DNA from: Nitrososphaerota archaeon
GTDB lineage: Archaea > Thermoproteota > Nitrososphaeria > Nitrososphaerales > Gagatemarchaeaceae
Reading direction: 5' to 3'
Length of the DNA stretch: 11,908 bases
Assembly: GCA_005877225.1 (NCBI GenBank)
Contig: VBPK01000149.1
Coordinates: 1-11,908, forward strand
Shown here: positions 6,792 to 11,908 of the stretch, piece after piece
Position numbering within the stretch: position 1 is the stretch's first letter
Layout: each line of letters opens with the position of its first letter
The notes under the pieces: model-generated
What the model was told of the DNA's origin: nothing
Database searches by the model: none
Seen by the model: the letters and a program-made list of their open reading frames with translations, nothing else
Program-made: the position numbers and the translations under genes

Positions 6792-7343
6792 TTACGGAGT
6801 TGCGGTGGCTATGACGGTCGCGTTACTCATCTGCATGCCGCCCAGGAAAACGACCAACACGCTCTCGAACGTAGCTCGGGGATCCTGATTCAGGGTTGTG
6901 AAGTACTGCCCGATTCCATCCCTACCCACACTAAACTCGGATTCGGTGGCGTTCTGCGCATGTATGGGCGCTGTCCCCATCGCTCCGCTCTTCTGCTGCG
7001 CCTCTACGAGGTAGATGTTCCCTGTCCCAGCCGTGGGTTTGAGTCCTTGGGCGTGAATTTCAATAGCCCAGTTTCCGCCCCCGACAGGCACGACGATGAG
7101 GTAGGCGTTGTGGATTCCCTCGGCCGCCATCACGTTCGCCTTCGGAGTGAACGACACAGCGGATCCCAGTCTCGTCTCGGTCATTACTTCAGTGTGGGTC
7201 ATCACTTCAGTCGTATTCGACACAGCGGATGGTTTGGTCAAGTAGAGACCGAAACCAGCCCCGGCCAAAATCAATAGCACGATTACGGATGTGATCCAGG
7301 GCGCGTTTGAGACACCCTTGCGCTGCACTTCCAATCTAAGCAC
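6792..7343 (-). CDS. Membrane-anchored extracytoplasmic protein of unknown function
   Basis: This 183-residue protein has a short basic N-terminus, one hydrophobic anchor (about 15-35, WITSVIVLLILAGAGFGLYL) and an outer domain. A threonine-rich linker repeats EVMTHT-EVMTET (about 46-57). The outer domain is probably mostly beta (NAYLIVVPVGGGNWAIEIHA, then ESVLVVFLGGMQ), and has no cysteine. I do not recognise a family. It is the first gene of the ccdA-thioredoxin operon, 21 nt before ccdA, so a role beside them is likely, but without cysteines it is not an obvious disulfide substrate. The start is GTG at 7343, about 25 nt after a clear TATA box, so the message is probably leaderless. Confidence 0.8.
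   Translation of the reverse strand: MLRLEVQRKGVSNAPWITSVIVLLILAGAGFGLYLTKPSAVSNTTEVMTHTEVMTETRLGSAVSFTPKANVMAAEGIHNAYLIVVPVGGGNWAIEIHAQGLKPTAGTGNIYLVEAQQKSGAMGTAPIHAQNATESEFSVGRDGIGQYFTTLNQDPRATFESVLVVFLGGMQMSNATVIATATP
7180..7211 (-). repeat. Tandem 14-nt repeat with 18-nt period in the linker
   Basis: Two copies of GTCAT(T/C)ACTTCAGT on the plus strand (7180-7193 and 7198-7211) differ at one base. They encode the repeated EVMT of the membrane-protein linker and are a small in-frame duplication. Confidence 0.6.
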
Positions 7344-7364
7344 GACCCGAATTCTTTCCCTTGG

Positions 7365-7371
7365 TATTTAT
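7365..7371 (-). promoter_or_regulatory. TATA box of the membrane protein-ccdA-thioredoxin operon
   Basis: ATAAATA on the minus strand is centred about 25 nt before the GTG at 7343. This is a strong archaeal TATA box and decides the start, giving a leaderless transcript. Confidence 0.65.
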
Positions 7372-7381
7372 TGAAATGTCC

Positions 7382-7404
7382 AATTTCGTTCCATTTCTGT
7401 TCCA
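7382..7404 (-). promoter_or_regulatory. Direct repeat just upstream of the operon TATA box
   Basis: The plus strand reads ATTTCGTTCC followed at once by ATTTCTGTTCC, a near-perfect direct repeat ending about 11 bases from the TATA box. Its position suits an activator or BRE-proximal regulatory site, but no factor can be named. Confidence 0.3.
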
Positions 7405-7409
7405 AATCG

Positions 7410-7446
7410 GAGGCCTGGCCTCGGGAACCCGAATCGCCCGCGGGCG
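7410..7446. repeat. Cluster of three palindromes
   Basis: Three perfect inverted repeats lie almost back to back: GAGGCCTGGCCTC (7410-7422), TCGGGAACCCGA (7421-7432) and CGCCCGCGGGCG (7435-7446). They separate the broken monooxygenase from the membrane-protein promoter. They may be hairpins ending transcription from the right, or protein-binding sites. Confidence 0.4.
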
Positions 7447-7482
7447 GAACCTGACTACAGGGGCGAGAAGAGCAAGAAGATC

Positions 7483-8241
7483 TTATCCTGGGAACTTTGT
7501 CTGCTGCCCCACCTCGATTTCGTCGACGGACCTGCCGTACTTCTCCATGTATCTGTCCAGTTCCGCAAGAGCCTTGATGTAATCATCCGGGGAATCGCCA
7601 CTCCCGAACCATCCGTTTCCGTATTTTGCAACCCTTTCGTAGGCAAATCTTATTCGCTGCCCCGCCGATCCAGATGAGCATGTTCTTCGGTTTGGGATAG
7701 AATTCGGTTCCGGGGAAGCTGACGAATTCCCCCTGGAAGGATACGCTTCTTTGATGTGAGATTCTTCTGAGGACCTCCAGATATTCATTCGCAATCTTTC
7801 CCCTCCTGTTCCGTGGAACACCCATCGCCTCGAAATCAGAACGAAGGTTTCCCTATCGCCGCACAGAAAATTAATCGCTCGCCCGATAACTCGTGGAGGG
7901 TGGCCGCTTGTTTTGCGAAGAGTACTGGATGTCTCCAGGGAAGCACCCAGCAGGTGGGTATCGGCTTCACGCGTTCAGTGATCCCGGCCACATAAGACAA
8001 CAGGCTAACGGTCTCGTAGAACGTACTCGTAGGCACTCCTCGGCTTTCCAATTCCTCGAGTTTCTCTGCCGTGACGTCCGAGAAGTGGGTATTTCTCTCC
8101 TGGACCTAAGGTTACGTGATCATGGGCCGTCACCGCACCGAAGCCTAGCTGATCCGCGGCGACCGCAATCTTCCTCAAAGCCTCAGAAGAAGCCAACGGA
8201 CCGGAATTGGGTAGGCGCACTCCGAAGACTGGCTTTCGCAC
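7483..8241 (-). pseudogene. Luciferase-like (F420/flavin-dependent) monooxygenase, broken by frameshifts
   Basis: Pieces of one TIM-barrel luciferase-like protein lie in order across frames. Piece 1 starts at GTG 8241: FGVRLPNSGPLASSEALRKI, DQLGFGAVTAHDHVTLGPGEK. After a shift near 8090-8096 comes NTHFSDVTAEKLEELESRG, LLSYVAGITERV, HPVLFAKQAATLHELSGERL. After a shift near 7838-7850 comes SDFEAMGVPRNRRGKIANEY, FPGTEFYPKPKNMLIWIGGAA. After a shift near 7645-7666, beside a run of four G, comes RFAYERVAKYGNGWFGSGDS, YMEKYGRSVDEIEVGQQ. It stops at 7483 after about 250 codons, whereas family members are nearer 300-330, so the C-terminus is also lost. A TATA-like CCTTAAAG lies 26 nt before the GTG. 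True decay is likely, but clustered indels from poor reads cannot be excluded. Confidence 0.85.
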
Positions 8242-8263
8242 GGATGCGACGGACGAGTTTCTT

Positions 8264-8271
8264 CTTTAAGG
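8264..8271. promoter_or_regulatory. Near-symmetric TATA element between divergent genes
   Basis: CTTTAAGG on the plus strand (CCTTAAAG on the minus) is about 26 nt from the GTG of the broken monooxygenase and about 31 nt from the ATG of the FAD oxidoreductase. One element could position transcription either way, though two overlapping promoters are equally possible. Confidence 0.4.
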
Positions 8272-8297
8272 GTTGACTAATCGAAGGGACGGAAAGG

Positions 8298-9542
8298 ATG
8301 AAAACTATTCCTCGGCGATCCATTGGAGGCGATCAAACGGCGTCAAGTCCGAAACTCGTAATTCTAGGAGCCGGGATAACCGGAATGTTCCTCGCATACT
8401 ATCTCAGGAAAGATGGGTATGAGGTCCGCTTGATAGACAAGGACCCCGTTGGAAGGGAAGCGTCTGTCTACAACGCCGGTTTGTTGACGCCTTCGTTTGC
8501 GCCGACTCCACAGTTGAGCAAGCTTCAGCTTCTCAGTGCCGTCATTGGTAGGCGCGGACCACTGTACATCAGTCCGATGCAGGTAATAACGCATCTGTCC
8601 TGGTTCAGAATAGCCTCCGGCAAGGCTCTGACTGGTTTCGAGGAGTCGACGATGAAGATTGGTAAACTGAGCCTCCGACTGTACGAAGAATTCTTCTCTT
8701 CCGAGAATATCGACCCGGACCTCGCAAAAGGCGTCGTGGGTCTGTATCGGACTGTGGAGGATGCAAAGGCCTTCTCGACCAGATTCGGGGGGAAACTGCT
8801 CGAGCCAGCTGAGATAAGCCGGATGGGCTACAAGGGTCTGGAGGGTGGGATACTCGTCGAGTCCGAGTTCTCGATAAACCCTGCAAAGTTGTTCAAACAG
8901 CTGAGAACCAGAATCCAGGAGATGGGAGTGGTTATCACTCTCGACAAGGAAGCTAGGCTGGACGACGGAGCTAGGCCCAGAGCGCGGTACATGTTAGATG
9001 GTAAGGTATTCGAGGCGGATTCGATCATAGTATCGGCCGGCTCGTGGACTAGAACGCTATGCAATCAAGTCGGATTCGAACCCGAAATCCTGCCTGCGAG
9101 CGGCCTCGTCATGATTTACGATACCGGGGGAAGAAGAGTAATTGCCCGTCCTACCCTGTTGGAAGACTACGGAATTGGCATCGCACAGCATGATGACCAC
9201 ACTCTGAGAGTAACCAGCTTCTTCGAGATGGTTGGTTTCAAGAAGCACTACGGCGAGGGGAGGAAGAAGTGGTTGGTCGACATCGTAAGTCGACACGTTA
9301 CCGACCTTTCGAAATTGAGGCTCGTTGAGGAAGGTATCGGATTTCGCCCTTGCACACCCGACCAATTCTCAGTGATTGGAAGGGTGCCGTATTACGAGAA
9401 CCTCTACGTTGCCAGTGGAAACTGCAGGCTTGGTGTCACACTCGCACCTGCCAGCGCGTACATTTTGAGGTCAATCATCAGAGGAGAAGATTGCCTGGAT
9501 GAAATCAAGCCTCTCTTGAGCCCAGAACGTTTCCATTCTTGA
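8298..9542 (+). CDS. FAD-dependent amine oxidoreductase, DadA/glycine oxidase (DAO) family
   Basis: This 414-residue flavoprotein probably oxidises the C-N bond of an amino acid or N-methyl amine. The Rossmann dinucleotide fold is at residues 20-48 (VILGAGITGMFLAYYL, acidic Asp47 ending the second strand). EASVYNAGLLTPSFAPTP (54-71) is the usual FAD-contact stretch after it. IIVSAGSWTR is the second FAD strand, and GFRPCTPDQFSVIGR (348-362) with SGNCRLGVTLAP (373-384) closes the flavin site. About 19 residues precede the fold; no later start is available, and GGAAAGG precedes the ATG at 8298. D-amino acid dehydrogenase, glycine oxidase and sarcosine oxidase are all possible. It converges with the oxidoreductase operon, with 34 nt between stops. 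Confidence 0.88.
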   Translation: MKTIPRRSIGGDQTASSPKLVILGAGITGMFLAYYLRKDGYEVRLIDKDPVGREASVYNAGLLTPSFAPTPQLSKLQLLSAVIGRRGPLYISPMQVITHLSWFRIASGKALTGFEESTMKIGKLSLRLYEEFFSSENIDPDLAKGVVGLYRTVEDAKAFSTRFGGKLLEPAEISRMGYKGLEGGILVESEFSINPAKLFKQLRTRIQEMGVVITLDKEARLDDGARPRARYMLDGKVFEADSIIVSAGSWTRTLCNQVGFEPEILPASGLVMIYDTGGRRVIARPTLLEDYGIGIAQHDDHTLRVTSFFEMVGFKKHYGEGRKKWLVDIVSRHVTDLSKLRLVEEGIGFRPCTPDQFSVIGRVPYYENLYVASGNCRLGVTLAPASAYILRSIIRGEDCLDEIKPLLSPERFHS

Positions 9543-9598
9543 ATCGGGAAGGCTAGGTTTCTTCCGCTCCGTAGCTTTACCGAAGAGCTCCGCTCTTC
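9543..9598. terminator. Possible hairpins at the convergent gene ends
   Basis: GAAGAG-CTCCG-CTCTTC (9582-9598) can form a six-pair stem inside the last codons of the beta-subunit gene, and GGAAG/CTTCC flank a short loop (about 9547-9565) just past the FAD gene. Archaeal termination relies mainly on T-runs, which are weak here, so these are only candidates. Confidence 0.25.
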
Positions 9599-10551
9599 AT
9601 TGGTATTATCCCCGGTATCTCCCATTCATTCCACATGACGTCGACCTGGCTTTGAACGTACGCGAAATCTTCTGCCCCGAAGTGCGCGAATCGACCCTGT
9701 TTCTCGAGATACTCCTTCACAGGGACTTTGGGTTGTGGAGGACGATAGGTCATCTTCACGACGCCATTCTCAATTTCGTAGAGGGGGAAGATTCCTGACC
9801 TGGCTGCCAATTCGCCGAGTTTGTCCGAGTATCTGGGATGGTAGTCCCAACCCTTTGGGCAAGGGTCTAGGGTGTGGATGAAAGTTGGTCCACCGGCCGC
9901 CAGGGCTTTTCTGACCTTGTTCAAGAGATCGAGCGGCGGGAAAGACGCGATGGCCGTGGCGATATACTTTACATTCGGATGACCAGCCGCGAGCATTCCG
10001 GCGACATTCTTCTTCCACCTTGTCTGCATGATTTTCTTGACTGTGCCGGTCGGGGTGAAGGTGGTCTGGGCTCCCCAAGTAGTCATTCCGGTCGCTTGAA
10101 TATCCGTGTTTGCAGCGGACTCATTGTCGTAGAGTATTATGAGAAGGTCGTAGTCCATCTGGAGCGCCGAAGAAATCGCAGAAAGGCCCATGTCTGCTCC
10201 GCCCAAATCGCCGCAGAAAGCGATCGTGTTGATCTTCTCCTTCGCGATCTTTCCTTTCTTCATCAGCGCCCTGAGACCTGCCGAAGTTCCGAGCGCAGCG
10301 GAACCCCCGGCTCCGAGTTGAGTATGCATCCACGGAACTACCCAGGGAGTCGTCATGTAAGCCGTGTTCGCTACGTACATGCATCCCGTGGTGCCTAATG
10401 CAATAGTTCGAGGACCCGAAGCTTTGCTGAACATCCTCATGACCATCGCAGATTCGCAACCTTCGCAGGTTCTGTGGCCGGATGAGTAAAACTCCTCTCT
10501 GGGAGCATTGTGAATCCCCTTTATTTTTTCGAAGGTAATTTCAGAAGTCAA
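9577..10551 (-). CDS. porB: 2-oxoacid:ferredoxin oxidoreductase beta subunit (PorB family), oxalate oxidoreductase-like
   Basis: This 324-residue catalytic subunit binds thiamine diphosphate and a [4Fe-4S] cluster. Cluster ligands are Cys29, Cys32 (GHRTCEGCES), Cys57 (TTGCMYVANT) and Cys231 (DPCPKGWD). The thiamine-Mg region is CGDLGGADMGLSAI (113-126) with YDNESAANTDIQ (141-152). The usual third glycine of GDG is Leu116 here. Asn143 coincides in number with the Asn143 I recall from the Moorella oxalate oxidoreductase site. The end, VPVKEYLEKQGRFAHF, is typical of the family. The start is TTG at 10551, 10 nt after the alpha-subunit stop; no later start would keep the cluster cysteines. It works with the alpha subunit and an upstream ferredoxin-type subunit. 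The gene symbol is a family symbol only. Confidence 0.93.
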   Translation of the reverse strand: MTSEITFEKIKGIHNAPREEFYSSGHRTCEGCESAMVMRMFSKASGPRTIALGTTGCMYVANTAYMTTPWVVPWMHTQLGAGGSAALGTSAGLRALMKKGKIAKEKINTIAFCGDLGGADMGLSAISSALQMDYDLLIILYDNESAANTDIQATGMTTWGAQTTFTPTGTVKKIMQTRWKKNVAGMLAAGHPNVKYIATAIASFPPLDLLNKVRKALAAGGPTFIHTLDPCPKGWDYHPRYSDKLGELAARSGIFPLYEIENGVVKMTYRPPQPKVPVKEYLEKQGRFAHFGAEDFAYVQSQVDVMWNEWEIPGIIPMKSGALR

Positions 10552-10561
10552 GAGTCTTGCC

Positions 10562-11782
10562 CTACTCCCTTACTCCCATCCACATCACCTGGTCTCGGTT
10601 GTCTTCCCGCTTAGCCTTTTCGGTCAATTCAAGCATCTTCATTATCTCAGCTATGGAGATTTCCCGACCCCCGAGCCCTGCAATGAAGTTTGTAATGATA
10701 GGACGAGATGACAAGGAATAGAGAGCGGAACGAATTTCGTTGTAGAGGACCCCTCCGTAGAAGGGGGAACCGTAGGAGAAGTCTCTGTCGACCACCGCTA
10801 CCGCTCTGACGCCTGAGAGAGCCTTCCTCACCCTCTCAGTCGGGTATGGTCTGTACCACTTTTGACGAACAAGGCCGACCTTGACTCCTTGCTTCCTCAT
10901 TCGCTTGATCGCCGCCTTCGCCGTAATCGCAAGCGTTCCCATGCCAACTATCGCTAATTCCGCGTCTTCCATCATGTATTCCTCAAGCCAAGGGTCGCCC
11001 ACCGAGCGTTGAAACACCTCTTCGAACTCTTTGTAGGCCTTGTCAACAACAGCCGGTACTTTCTTTGTGGCTTCAGCATTCTGTTTTCTGATCTCCATGA
11101 CCCAGTCTTCGTTTACCTGTGGTGCAATCGATATCGGATTGTCGGGGTGAAGGCGTCTTTTGCCGAGGGCATACGGAGGGAGAAACCGTCGTACTTGAGC
11201 CGCGGACGGTATCTTGACGATGTGTTGGGAGTGTGTCAGGAAGCCTCCGTCGAGAGCAATAGCCAGGGGGAACATCACGCTCTGGTCCTCGGCAACTCTA
11301 TAGGAAATCAGAGCCGTATCGAGAGCTTCCTGTGCCGTAGCCACCCATACCAGGAGCCACCCCAGGTCTCTTACCGTCAGCGCATCGTTGTGTTCCACCC
11401 CGAAAGCTCCGGGGTCGTCAAGGGCCCTGTTTCCGACCATCGCGACCACCGGGAGTCGGTCTGATGCAGTCACGGCCAGGGCCTCCATCGCGTACATCCA
11501 TCCCGTGCCACTACTGCCAGCGAAAACCCTGGCCCCGACCGAGGACGCATGCTTCACTATCTCAAACTGGGAGTGCTCCCCCTCAGCAATGATGTACTCC
11601 GCGAAGAACTTACCATCTGCTATTAGTTTAGAGACCGCGTCCATCACTTCGGTGTAAGGACGGATGGGGTAGGCAGCGATTACATCGACATCGGCCAGCA
11701 TCACGGCTTGCGCTACCGCCTCGCAGCCGGTTAGGAGCTCTTCTCTCTCTATCGCTTTGGGAGCAGCTTCAACCTGAGTCAA
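10562..11782 (-). CDS. porA: 2-oxoacid:ferredoxin oxidoreductase alpha subunit (PorA family), oxalate oxidoreductase-like
   Basis: This 406-residue subunit carries the pyrimidine-binding and substrate-binding domains of a thiamine enzyme. GCEAVAQAVMLADVDVIAAY (19-38) and EGEHS (67-71, Glu69) are standard. The substrate loops are not: pyruvate enzymes have YPITP and NRALSAP, whereas this has YPIRPYT (Arg41) and NRALDDPGAFGVEHND (Arg119, Asp122, Phe127). With a constant offset of ten these fall on Arg31, Arg109, Asp112 and Phe117, the oxalate-site residues I recall from Moorella oxalate oxidoreductase. Predicted reaction: oxalate to two CO2 with ferredoxin reduction. The C-terminal domain (AIVGMGTLAITAKAAIKRM, FIAGLGGREISI) matches PorA. 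The start is TTG at 11782, overlapping the upstream stop as TTGA. The gene symbol is a family symbol only. Confidence 0.93.
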   Translation of the reverse strand: MTQVEAAPKAIEREELLTGCEAVAQAVMLADVDVIAAYPIRPYTEVMDAVSKLIADGKFFAEYIIAEGEHSQFEIVKHASSVGARVFAGSSGTGWMYAMEALAVTASDRLPVVAMVGNRALDDPGAFGVEHNDALTVRDLGWLLVWVATAQEALDTALISYRVAEDQSVMFPLAIALDGGFLTHSQHIVKIPSAAQVRRFLPPYALGKRRLHPDNPISIAPQVNEDWVMEIRKQNAEATKKVPAVVDKAYKEFEEVFQRSVGDPWLEEYMMEDAELAIVGMGTLAITAKAAIKRMRKQGVKVGLVRQKWYRPYPTERVRKALSGVRAVAVVDRDFSYGSPFYGGVLYNEIRSALYSLSSRPIITNFIAGLGGREISIAEIMKMLELTEKAKREDNRDQVMWMGVRE

Positions 11783-11908
11783 TGGCCCACCCTACTTCTG
11801 TCTCCTTCAGCGACTTCGTCGGTAATCAGACCGGTCCCCGTAACGAATGGATAATTCACCCTCGTCTTCCCCTTCTTCTCCTCGGCCCATTTGACATAAG
11901 CCTCTTTG
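11779..11908 (-). CDS. C-terminal end of an upstream gene, probably the gamma or gamma-delta subunit
   Basis: My translation of the minus strand from the window edge gives 42 residues, KEAYVKWAEEKKGKTRVNYP followed by FVTGTGLITDEVAEGDRSR and VGH, with TGA at 11781-11779. The stop overlaps the alpha-subunit TTG start, so the genes are translationally coupled. Gamma and delta (ferredoxin) subunits normally precede alpha and beta in such operons, and oxalate oxidoreductase has them fused. This tail has no cysteines, so the ferredoxin domain, if present, lies further upstream outside the window. The identity rests on position only. Confidence 0.6.
   Translation of the reverse strand, partial: KEAYVKWAEEKKGKTRVNYPFVTGTGLITDEVAEGDRSRVGH

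Larger units (their letters stand above)
7344..8297. other. Long stretch without an intact gene
   Basis: This region between the membrane-operon start and the FAD oxidoreductase holds the operon TATA box and direct repeat, the palindrome cluster, the broken monooxygenase and a divergent promoter near 8264-8271. I see no other gene, RNA or mobile-element signature in it. Confidence 0.7.

Noticed and set aside
6525..7277. Plus-strand open frame of 250 codons opposite ccdA and the membrane protein
   Set aside because: It spans two real minus-strand genes and their gap, and its translation is low in hydrophobic core residues with no motif.
7483..7825. The monooxygenase pieces as separate small proteins
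   Set aside because: Each piece aligns to a consecutive part of one luciferase-like protein, so they are fragments of one broken gene.
9874..10398. Plus-strand open frame of 174 codons opposite the beta subunit
   Set aside because: It is antisense to the catalytic core containing the thiamine and iron-sulfur motifs.
1..11908. CRISPR array, insertion sequence, tRNA or rRNA
   Set aside because: I saw no spaced repeats, transposase motifs with terminal inverted repeats, cloverleaf sequences or rRNA-like stretches.

Overview
The window looks archaeal. Genes are preceded by TATA-like boxes about 25-30 nt upstream of the start codon with almost no leader, several starts are TTG or GTG, the toxin-antitoxin pair is a VapBC pair, and the 2-oxoacid:ferredoxin oxidoreductase is of the separate-subunit type. 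Base composition is moderately GC-rich. A Thermoproteota or Thermoplasmatota lineage is plausible, but I cannot place it further by reading. No tRNA, rRNA, CRISPR array or intact mobile element was seen.

Layout. 1-753 (minus): a 42-residue small ORF, then vapB (AbrB-type antitoxin) and a nearly complete vapC (PIN toxin) cut by the window edge. A perfect 20-bp palindrome lies between the vapB TATA box and its start. 824-1807 (minus): a stand-alone carboxyltransferase subunit that resembles the CT domain of urea carboxylase. 2012-3550 (minus): an NAD(P)-dependent aldehyde dehydrogenase like archaeal lactaldehyde/glycolaldehyde dehydrogenases. 3634-4287 and 4393-4902 (plus): a PP2C-type phosphatase and an unrecognised 169-residue protein.

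4954-7343 (minus): a three-gene membrane and redox operon. It encodes a membrane-anchored extracytoplasmic protein, a CcdA-type thiol-disulfide transporter, and a DipZ-like thioredoxin with a C-terminal beta domain. The CcdA protein appears circularly permuted: the helix that is normally first (SPC motif) is at the C-terminus. This is the most unusual feature I see.

7483-8241 (minus): a luciferase-like monooxygenase gene broken by three apparent frameshifts. 8298-9542 (plus): a DadA/glycine-oxidase-type FAD amine oxidoreductase, divergent from the broken gene over a possibly shared TATA element. 9577-11908 (minus): an operon for a ferredoxin oxidoreductase, with the end of an upstream subunit gene, then alpha, then beta. 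Alpha carries YPIRPYT and NRALDDPGAF in place of the pyruvate-enzyme YPITP and NRALSAP. Together with Asn143 of beta, these match the residues I recall as defining oxalate binding in the Moorella oxalate oxidoreductase. The enzyme is therefore more likely an oxalate oxidoreductase (oxalate to two CO2, reducing ferredoxin) than a pyruvate enzyme.

How the genes may work together (inference): the CcdA/DipZ pair would carry reducing power across the membrane to extracytoplasmic proteins. The oxalate enzyme, the FAD amine oxidase (possible glyoxylate source) and the aldehyde dehydrogenase could all touch two-carbon metabolism, but they are in separate transcription units and the link is only suggestive.
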